Origin: Deltaproteobacteria bacterium | GTDB lineage: Bacteria > JAEEML01 | Length of the DNA: 7,583 nucleotides | Assembly (NCBI GenBank): GCA_016283195.1 | Contig: JAEEML010000170.1 | Location: forward strand, 1-7,583 | Direction: 5' to 3' | In this document: positions 1 through 5,334 of the stretch, one piece after another | How the letters are laid out: the number at the start of each line of letters is the position of its first letter | How positions within the stretch are numbered: the stretch's first letter is position 1 | The notes under the pieces: model-generated | What the model was told of the DNA's origin: nothing | The model's input: only the letters and a program-made list of their open reading frames with translations | The model's database searches: none | Made by a program: the position numbers and the translations under genes

Positions 1-2001
1 CCAGATGGGGCTTCCGATTGCTCCTGTGATCTCGATGTGGAAAAAGCCGATTGTAACTCTGCCGGCTTCACCGCCGATAAAGATGAAGGCGATAAATGTT
101 ATGACAAATTTGGGGAATATTATGTAGTATTTGAGCGCCAGGCTATTTTAGCCGCCCAAGATGCCGCCGCTTTTGATGGTGGTAAATTGGGCCTGGGCAC
201 CACTAGCCCGGCCGCTCCACTGGATATTCTTTCCAGTGGCGGTGAAAATAATTACGAAGCCGTTATTGCTGACACCGCCCCGGAAATTCTCTTTAAAGAT
301 CTGGATGACAGTAATTACGTGGTAAAAGTAAATGATGGCGATATGTCTATTGTGCCAGTGGATGAAAATGGCACTTTGGGTGCTCCCATCATCACCATCG
401 GCAGCACCGGTATTGTTATCAATGGCACCATCGGCGCCACCGATGGCTTTGCCAGCGATTTGCAAATTAGTAGCAACGATATTAGCTTTAACTATGCTGC
501 TTCTAACAGCAAAGGCGGCCCGGCTAGTTCTATTGATGATAATATTGTAACGAGCGCTAAAATTGCCGATGGCACCATAGTAGCTGCTGACATAAACGCG
601 ACTGCTGGCATCGCCAAAACACAACTTGATAACTCAGTGCAAACTTCTCTCGATAAGGCCGATAACGCCCTGCCAAACACTACAAAATATGCCGCTTCCA
701 GTGAAGTTGCCGGCGCAGCCAACTATGCTGCAGCCATTGGTACAGCCAGCAGTCATCCGGCTATTGGTAGTGCAATTCAGCCTGTTTATGTTGATAGCAA
801 TGGTAAAATTCAAAAAGCTACTGCCTATAGCGATGCCAATGTGAAACACGCTGACAGTGCCGATTCAGCCACCAAAGCCACTCAAGATGCCAATGGCAAT
901 GTTATTACTTCAACCTATGCTACAGCAGTAGCGGTAAATGCCATTAAATATGCCGCTTCCAGTGAAGTTGGCGGCGCAGCCAACTATGCTGTAGCTATTG
1001 GTACAGCCAGCAGTCACCCACAGATTGGTAGTGCAACTCAGCCTGTTTATGTTGATAGCAATGGTAAAATTCAAAAAGCTACTGCCTATAGCGATGCCAA
1101 TGTAAAACACGCTGATAGTGCCGATACTGCTACCAACGCCACCAATGCGACGAATGCCACCAATGCCACCAACGCCACTAACGCGACGAATGCCACCAAT
1201 GCCAATCTAAGTATTACCAATAACACCACTAGTGGCGACACCATTAAGATAGGTAATGGTACACCAGTGACAATCACCAACGCTAAATATGCGGCTAGTG
1301 CTGGGGTGGCTAATTCAATAGCCAACAATACAGTCAACTCAGACAAGATAGTAGATGGTTCCATTACCGCAGCTGATTTGAATTTAGTTTCAGTTATGCA
1401 AAAGATTTATCCTGTGGGCTCCATTTATATTTCAACGGAATTGTCATCTCCAGCTCAAGTTAAAGCGGCTTTAGGTGGAACGTGGGTGGCGTTTGGGCAA
1501 GGTCGGGTGCTGGTAGGTCAGAATACTAGCGGAACTTTTAATGTTACACCTGGTACTACCGGTGGTTCTGAGACCAAGACTTATACCCCGGCTGGCACAG
1601 TTGGCTCTCATACTTTGACTGAGGCTGAAATCCCCAAGCATACTCATACATTTACCGGTTCTAGCGTTACCACTGGCAGCAGTGGTTCTCATTATCATGA
1701 ATATTATGATCGTTATTATATAGAAAACGACAGCAGCATGACTGGAAAAACTGGTATTACTTATATGGGTTCCAATCTTTCCGGTAGTAGCGCTACAGAT
1801 AAAGATAATACCTATTCACCATATTACAAGGATACTACCTATTCTGCCGGCTCACATACCCATTCTGTTACTGCTGCTGGTACCAACTCTTACTATGGTG
1901 GTGGAGGGGGCCACAATCACACATTTGCTGGTACTAGTGCCAGCATAAATGTTCTTCAGCCCTATGTTGTTGTCTATATGTATAAACGTACTGCCTTGTA
2001 A
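1..2001 (+). CDS. Phage tail-fibre-like surface fibre with Gp10/short-tail-fibre C-terminal tip (5' partial)
   Basis: The frame is open from base 1, so the gene starts upstream; the GTG at 37 is an internal Val, not a start. 666 residues are visible. Residues 1-33 hold all four cysteines (7, 9, 18, 33). Residues 59-76 carry the GLGTTSPAAPLDI motif that opens many trimeric fibre head modules. Around 177-205 and 435-462 are 'D-x-I/V-x-S-x-KI-x-DG-x-I' segments typical of fibre shafts. A duplicated unit and a Thr-Asn-Ala tract follow. Residues 466-666 match the T4 Gp10 C-terminal/short-tail-fibre receptor-binding fold: YPVGSIYIS, GGTW, GRVLVG, LTEAEIPKHTH and the ending PYVVVYMYKRTA. Four H-x-H motifs (nt 1639-1647, 1690-1698, 1855-1863, 1912-1920) resemble the metal-binding His pairs of T4 fibre tips. 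By family it should be a trimeric receptor-binding fibre. Whether it belongs to a phage, a tailocin or the cell surface is open; the Cys-bearing N-terminus and non-phage neighbours favour a cell-surface role. Confidence 0.85.
   Translation, partial: PDGASDCSCDLDVEKADCNSAGFTADKDEGDKCYDKFGEYYVVFERQAILAAQDAAAFDGGKLGLGTTSPAAPLDILSSGGENNYEAVIADTAPEILFKDLDDSNYVVKVNDGDMSIVPVDENGTLGAPIITIGSTGIVINGTIGATDGFASDLQISSNDISFNYAASNSKGGPASSIDDNIVTSAKIADGTIVAADINATAGIAKTQLDNSVQTSLDKADNALPNTTKYAASSEVAGAANYAAAIGTASSHPAIGSAIQPVYVDSNGKIQKATAYSDANVKHADSADSATKATQDANGNVITSTYATAVAVNAIKYAASSEVGGAANYAVAIGTASSHPQIGSATQPVYVDSNGKIQKATAYSDANVKHADSADTATNATNATNATNATNATNATNATNANLSITNNTTSGDTIKIGNGTPVTITNAKYAASAGVANSIANNTVNSDKIVDGSITAADLNLVSVMQKIYPVGSIYISTELSSPAQVKAALGGTWVAFGQGRVLVGQNTSGTFNVTPGTTGGSETKTYTPAGTVGSHTLTEAEIPKHTHTFTGSSVTTGSSGSHYHEYYDRYYIENDSSMTGKTGITYMGSNLSGSSATDKDNTYSPYYKDTTYSAGSHTHSVTAAGTNSYYGGGGGHNHTFAGTSASINVLQPYVVVYMYKRTAL
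685..1134 (+). repeat. Tandem duplication of a fibre-shaft unit (685-873 and 946-1134, 261-base period)
   Basis: Two in-frame copies of a 63-residue segment begin KYAASSEV and end near KHADSAD, offset by 261 bases (87 codons). By eye about 15 of 189 bases differ, so roughly 92% identity. A stretch of about 65 bases beginning at the codons for QPVYVDSNGK is identical, including at silent sites. A much-degenerated third start (KYAASAGVA) lies at 1285. The 72 bases between the copies encode a DANGNVITSTYAT linker of the kind seen in phage fibres. The pattern fits recent duplication or gene conversion that lengthens the shaft. Confidence 0.9.
1132..1203 (+). repeat. Eight-copy 9-base tandem repeat encoding (Thr-Asn-Ala)8
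   Basis: Eight exact codon triplets Thr-Asn-Ala run without interruption, with the pattern acc-aay-gcc and silent variants. The silent variants show a second level: bases 1132-1167 and 1168-1203 are 36-base copies that differ at only two positions. It overlaps the last codon of the preceding repeat. A gain or loss of 9 or 36 bases would keep the frame, so the tract could vary in length between strains. Thr-Asn-Ala triplets are common in trimeric phage-fibre shafts. Confidence 0.93.
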
Positions 2002-2030
2002 ACTGCCGTTGCTGTTAAAACCCATTTAAT

Positions 2031-2045
2031 TTTGGACAGTCCAAA
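2031..2045. promoter_or_regulatory. Perfect 15-base palindrome, possible operator or hairpin
   Basis: TTTGGACAGTCCAAA has 7-base arms around a single central A and lies 30 bases after the fibre stop codon. The one-base centre makes it more like a binding site for a dimeric regulator than an RNA hairpin. It overlaps the left arm of a longer inverted repeat (2027-2035/2070-2078), so the two structures would exclude each other as RNA. It is about 150 bases upstream of the candidate promoter of the next gene, so a direct repressor role there is uncertain. Confidence 0.4.
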
Positions 2046-2195
2046 GAGCCGTTAATTTGTAATAAATCACCAAAATTAGGTGAACATTTCAGGCGCTACA
2101 TAGGTAGCAAAAAACAAATTGGTGGGACGTGCCCAAAAATTAATGGGGCAAATGTGCACGAAAATTATTGGGCCCTCACAATCAACTATTGTCTC

Positions 2196-2222
2196 TTGCC
2201 ATATAGCAAAAATTGTTATAAG
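2196..2222 (+). promoter_or_regulatory. Candidate sigma-70-like promoter for the SPFH gene
   Basis: TTGCCA at 2196-2201 (5 of 6 to TTGACA) is followed after 15 bases by TATAAG at 2217-2222 (5 of 6 to TATAAT). The spacer is shorter than the preferred 17. Transcription would begin near 2229 and give a leader of about 38 bases. It is the best pair seen in this intergenic region, but such pairs are expected by chance in AT-rich DNA. Confidence 0.35.
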
Positions 2223-2254
2223 CTCCCCGCCGGTTGCCAATGATAAGCGGCACT

Positions 2255-2261
2255 AAGGAGG
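2255..2261 (+). promoter_or_regulatory. Ribosome binding site that fixes the SPFH start
   Basis: AAGGAGG lies 5 bases before the ATG at 2267. This supports ATG 2267 over the in-frame upstream TTG at 2234, whose extra 11 residues would be encoded across the Shine-Dalgarno sequence and have no counterpart in the family, where proteins begin MGLW or similar. Confidence 0.85.
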
Positions 2262-2266
2262 AATCA

Positions 2267-3394
2267 ATGGGACTTTGGAATTTTGTAAAAAGTCAAGTAA
2301 TTGAAGTAATTGAATGGCTCGACGAATCACGCGATACCATGGTTTATCGCTTTCCGGTGGCCGGCCAGGAAATTAAAATGGGTGCCAAACTCATCGTGCG
2401 TGAAGGGCAGGCGGCCTGTTTTGTAAATAAAGGTGAACTGGCCGATGTTTTTGAGCCGGGCACTTATACTCTTTCTACCGAGAATATGCCCTTTTTAACC
2501 AAAATTATGAGCTGGAAACATGGCTTTAACTCCCCCTTTAAAGCGGAAGTTTACTTTGTTACCACGCGCCAATTTACCAACCAGGCTTGGGGCACTCAAA
2601 ATCCTATTTTACTGCGCGATCCGGAATTTGGCTATGTGCGTCTGCGCGCTTTTGGTACCTATGCCATTAAAGTGGCCGACCCGGCTACTCTACTTAAAAA
2701 TGTGGTTGGTACTGCCGGGCAGTTCTCCGTTGAAGAGCTTTCGCAACAACTGCGCCGCATGGTTGTTTCTTCCTTTAGCGATGCTCTCGGCGAGATGAAA
2801 ATAGCCGCTGTTGATTTGGCTTCGCACTATGAAGAGCTGGGCGACAAGCTGCGCGAGAAAATGAATAAGAAATTCGAGGAATACGGCGTTGTCGTGGCCT
2901 CGTTTGTGGTGGAAAATATCTCTCTGCCCAAGAATGTGGAAGAGGTGCTCGATAAGCGCACTTCCATGGGCATTGTGGGCAATATCGGCCAATATGCCGC
3001 TTTTAATGCTGCCGAAGCTATGGGCAAAATGGGTGATAACGGTGGCGGTGGCGTGGCTGGCCTTGGTGCGCAGATGGCCGCCGGTATGGGCATGGGCCAG
3101 ATGATGGCCGGCGCCATGGGTATGATGAATAATGCCATGGGCCAGCCGATGATGGGTGGCCAAATGATGCCTCAGGGCCAAATGATGGGCGGGCCCATGA
3201 TGGGCGGCATGATGATGCAACAACCCATGCAACAACAGGCCGCTCCGGCTCCCGCTGCTCCCGCTCCGGCAGCTGCTGACCCAATGGCCGAAATCAAAGC
3301 AAAGCTCTCCAAATTGAAAGAACTTCAGGAAATGGGCCTTATTTCCGAAGAAGAGTTTAATGCTAAACGCAGTGCTCTTTTAGCTTCCATCTGA
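2267..3394 (+). CDS. SPFH (band 7) domain protein, YdjI type, with C-terminal SHOCT domain
   Basis: 375 residues. The N-terminus MGLWNFVKSQVIEVIEW, the RFPVAGQEIKMGAKL segment, the GFNSPFKAEVYFV and TRQF region, LRDPEFGYVRLRAFGTYA, and VENISLP followed by LDKRTSMG match the cytosolic SPFH/virion-core-like family that includes Bacillus YdjI (about residues 25-245). Residues 252-321 form a low-complexity linker with 23 Met by count, rich in Gly and Gln. Residues about 325-337 are Ala/Pro. Residues 338-375 are a SHOCT domain (KLSKLKELQEMGLISEEEFNAKR). There is no signal peptide or clear membrane segment, so it probably acts in the cytoplasm at the membrane face, possibly as an oligomer; SPFH proteins scaffold membrane domains, but the exact role of this subfamily is unclear. 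It has its own promoter candidate, and its gaps of 265 bases upstream and 155 bases downstream argue against tight coupling to its neighbours. Family assignment is secure, cellular function is not. Confidence 0.93.
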   Translation: MGLWNFVKSQVIEVIEWLDESRDTMVYRFPVAGQEIKMGAKLIVREGQAACFVNKGELADVFEPGTYTLSTENMPFLTKIMSWKHGFNSPFKAEVYFVTTRQFTNQAWGTQNPILLRDPEFGYVRLRAFGTYAIKVADPATLLKNVVGTAGQFSVEELSQQLRRMVVSSFSDALGEMKIAAVDLASHYEELGDKLREKMNKKFEEYGVVVASFVVENISLPKNVEEVLDKRTSMGIVGNIGQYAAFNAAEAMGKMGDNGGGGVAGLGAQMAAGMGMGQMMAGAMGMMNNAMGQPMMGGQMMPQGQMMGGPMMGGMMMQQPMQQQAAPAPAAPAPAAADPMAEIKAKLSKLKELQEMGLISEEEFNAKRSALLASI

Positions 3395-3534
3395 TTGCTC
3401 TCCTCTTTCTGCGGCCTTTAAATAGTTTAATATACAAATTGTTACAAATAAAATCAACAAATTAACTCGTTAGTTGAATATGCTGGCCTTTTTGCTTCTT
3501 GAGATAAAGCGGCAAAATAAAAAGTTATACCAAG

Positions 3535-3540
3535 AAGGAG
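3535..3540 (+). promoter_or_regulatory. Ribosome binding site of the first serine hydrolase
   Basis: AAGGAG lies 9 bases before ATG 3550. The start is confirmed by the lipoprotein signal peptide that begins directly at this Met. The preceding gap (3395-3549, 155 bases, AT-rich) shows no convincing terminator hairpin and no well-spaced promoter pair. Confidence 0.8.
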
Positions 3541-3549
3541 AGTAAAAAA

Positions 3550-5157
3550 ATGGAAAAGAGATGGCAAGTAAGTGGGCTATTGACAGTAGTCTTGAGCGCT
3601 TTTGTGTTTTTCGGCGCTTGTAATAATGAGCCCAAGGAAGATCCGAAGCCTGGGAATCAAGAAGGGCAGGGTGAAAGCAAAGAGCCCAAGGAGACAGAGC
3701 CTTTTAAAGCTTTTCCTGATGCCTCCTCCGACACCAACCGCATGATGAGCGAGACTTTGCCTTATTTTCAGGCAGTTATTGATGGCAAGGGCAGCCTGGG
3801 TTCGGTAGTGGCTATTGTCAGACCGGACGGCGTAACCATTAAAGGCCTTGGCACTTTTGCCGCCGAAAAAGACCCGGGCAGTATTAACTTTGAACTGGCC
3901 AGTATCACTAAGGTTTTTACCGGTATGGCCTTTGCTTCCATGGTAAATGACGGCATTCTTAAGCTGGATACTAAATTGGCCGCTTGTAAGCCACAAAATC
4001 TTGATATTGAAGTGCCGGATATTACGCTCGGGCAACTTACTTCGCATACATCCGGTTTGCCCTTTGATATGAAAGAAGTAGATAACAGCAGCGTAACTTT
4101 TTATACCAAAACCAGCGATAAAGCACTCTGGGAAGGACTCGCGACCAACAAGCAGTCTAAATCGAAAATCGGTAAGTATAATTACAGCAACTACGGCGTG
4201 GCGCTTTTAGGTTCGGCACTGGCTCACTGTGACGGCGAGGAAAACTGGCTTAAAGTGGTGGAAAAGCGGGTTTTAAAACCGCTCGGCTTGGAAGGTATTT
4301 CCCCCAGTGCGGTGAAAACTGCCGATCATGATATTAATTTTGAAGAAATTCCCGGGTGGGATTGGAGCGTTATTGATGCCGGCGCTCATGCCGCTTTGCG
4401 CGGCAATGCCAAACAGCTCGCCCGCCTGGCGCAGATGATGATGTCGAGTGATAATTTTATCGGCCACAGAATGCTGAAAAAATCGCAAGAACATGTTTTT
4501 GAATTTCCAAACCCGCTGGAAGAGATTTATTCGGCTATTGGGTTCAACTGGCTTATCGGTTACAATAACAACTTTGTGAATTATATATTTACCGACAAAG
4601 ATGGCGAAGAATTGCTTGAGGGGCTGGTGGAAAGCTTTACTGGTATGGTTTATCATGGCGGCTCTGCCCGCGGGCATTTAACTGAATTTATTGTGGCCCC
4701 GGAGCAAAAACTGGCAATTATCATGTTAAGCGATTCGCGGAGTAGCAGTGGTATTGACCAGGCATACGCTTTAATTTTTGCTTTTGGCTATCTGCTGGGC
4801 TTAAATAGCGATGAAGATAAAGAATTATTGCAACATTACAGTGATGTTCTCCTGCCGCCGGTTGTGGATTTGCCCGCCGATAAAAAAGCCCGCCTTGTAG
4901 GTGATTATAATAAAAGATTCAGCGATGGTGTGGAAACTCTCTCGATATCTCTTGATGCCAGTAGCGATATTTGGTTCTCCATGACCAGTTGGGAAGGTGA
5001 AAAGTATCGCGCCTGGCCGCTTTCGGAAAGTGTACTTACTTCAGCTGCTGTCGGCGATATTACCTTCACTCTGCCTGAAGATTCCCAGGAAGGCGCTTCG
5101 TCTGCATCTATACAGTTTGATCAGGGGACGAATTATGTATTTAATCGCGCCGACTAA
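3550..5157 (+). CDS. Lipoprotein serine hydrolase, class C beta-lactamase-like family (paralogue 1)
   Basis: 535 residues. A Lys/Arg-containing N-terminus and hydrophobic core lead to the lipobox FGAC with Cys24; Asn at +2 fits outer-membrane sorting in the E. coli scheme. A charged Glu/Lys/Pro-rich linker runs to about residue 52. The catalytic domain has S118-I-T-K121 (nucleophile Ser and general base Lys), the hallmark L163-T-S-H-T-S-G-L-P171, Y212-S-N, and H369-G-G as the third motif. H-x-G in place of K-T-G points to the esterase, D-aminopeptidase or LACTB-like side of the family rather than a true beta-lactamase. Between GFNWLIG and the H-x-G motif there is an extra acidic segment of about 30 residues. 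Residues about 439-535 form a small separate domain like those that follow many such hydrolases. The enzyme should act in the periplasm or at the surface, lipid-anchored. The substrate cannot be read from the sequence. A close paralogue follows after 177 bases. Confidence 0.92.
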   Translation: MEKRWQVSGLLTVVLSAFVFFGACNNEPKEDPKPGNQEGQGESKEPKETEPFKAFPDASSDTNRMMSETLPYFQAVIDGKGSLGSVVAIVRPDGVTIKGLGTFAAEKDPGSINFELASITKVFTGMAFASMVNDGILKLDTKLAACKPQNLDIEVPDITLGQLTSHTSGLPFDMKEVDNSSVTFYTKTSDKALWEGLATNKQSKSKIGKYNYSNYGVALLGSALAHCDGEENWLKVVEKRVLKPLGLEGISPSAVKTADHDINFEEIPGWDWSVIDAGAHAALRGNAKQLARLAQMMMSSDNFIGHRMLKKSQEHVFEFPNPLEEIYSAIGFNWLIGYNNNFVNYIFTDKDGEELLEGLVESFTGMVYHGGSARGHLTEFIVAPEQKLAIIMLSDSRSSSGIDQAYALIFAFGYLLGLNSDEDKELLQHYSDVLLPPVVDLPADKKARLVGDYNKRFSDGVETLSISLDASSDIWFSMTSWEGEKYRAWPLSESVLTSAAVGDITFTLPEDSQEGASSASIQFDQGTNYVFNRAD

Positions 5158-5247
5158 GGTTTTTAGAATTTATTAGCTTATGAAATAATTGAATTACTAG
5201 GGATAGCCGCCGGAGAAAATTTTTTTGAAAAAGTGAAAAAAAGCAAC

Positions 5248-5275
5248 TTCACAAGAACTCGCAACTTACTATAGG
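5248..5275 (+). promoter_or_regulatory. Weak candidate promoter for the second serine hydrolase
   Basis: TTCACA at 5248-5253 (5 of 6 to TTGACA) and TATAGG at 5270-5275 (4 of 6) are separated by 16 bases. The leader would be about 50 bases. The surrounding 5158-5334 is AT-rich with A- and T-runs near 5217-5241 and no clear terminator. Read-through from the first hydrolase gene is equally possible. Confidence 0.25.
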
Positions 5276-5323
5276 GTAGTCCTTTGTGTTTTTGGCGCTA
5301 TGCTAAAACGAAATATTGAATAT

Positions 5324-5328
5324 AGGAG
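5324..5328 (+). promoter_or_regulatory. Ribosome binding site of the second serine hydrolase
   Basis: AGGAG lies 6 bases before ATG 5335. The signal peptide beginning at this Met aligns residue for residue with that of the upstream paralogue, with Cys at position 24 in both, which fixes the start. Confidence 0.8.
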
Positions 5329-5334
5329 TGAAAA

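Larger units (their letters stand above)
2002..2266. other. AT-rich intergenic region with overlapping inverted repeats
   Basis: These 265 bases hold no supportable gene. Short inverted repeats are frequent: 2031-2045 (perfect, listed separately), arms TAATTTTGG 2027-2035 with CCAAAATTA 2070-2078, TCACC 2067-2071 with GGTGA 2079-2083, TGCCC 2130-2134 with GGGCA 2146-2150, CGTGC 2128-2132 with GCACG 2156-2160, and ACAAT 2178-2182 with ATTGT 2188-2192. None is a GC-rich hairpin followed by a T-run, so no classical intrinsic terminator is called for the fibre gene. Confidence 0.6.

Noticed and set aside
37-39. GTG as start of the fibre gene
   Set aside because: The frame is open to base 1, there is no ribosome binding site before it, and no signal peptide follows; it is an internal Val.
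148-624. Minus-strand ORF of 158 codons opposite the fibre gene
   Set aside because: It is a shadow of a biased, repetitive coding sequence; no recognisable domain or ribosome binding site.
1132-1203. Eight Asn-Ala-Thr sequons as an N-glycosylation tract
   Set aside because: Bacterial PglB-type systems usually need an acidic residue at -2, which is absent, and the triplet is explained by common fibre-shaft composition.
1-2001. Prophage or tailocin remnant
   Set aside because: Only the fibre itself is phage-like; no other tail, head, lysis or integrase gene is visible. It cannot be excluded upstream, so this is a weak rejection.
2143-2256. 37-residue ORF in the intergenic region, beginning MGQMCTKIIG
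   Set aside because: No Shine-Dalgarno sequence before it, it runs through the candidate promoter and the ribosome binding site of the SPFH gene, and its composition is not protein-like.
2234-2266. Upstream TTG start for the SPFH gene
   Set aside because: It would place the AAGGAGG inside the coding sequence; ATG 2267 has ideal spacing and gives the family's normal N-terminus.
2690-3235. Minus-strand His-rich ORF of 181 codons opposite the SPFH gene
   Set aside because: Its His runs are the antisense of the ATG-rich Met linker (cat for atg), so it is a compositional artefact.
5200-5245. Intrinsic terminator between the hydrolase genes (GCCGCCGG near T- and A-runs)
   Set aside because: The GC-rich part does not form a stem of useful length before the T-run.
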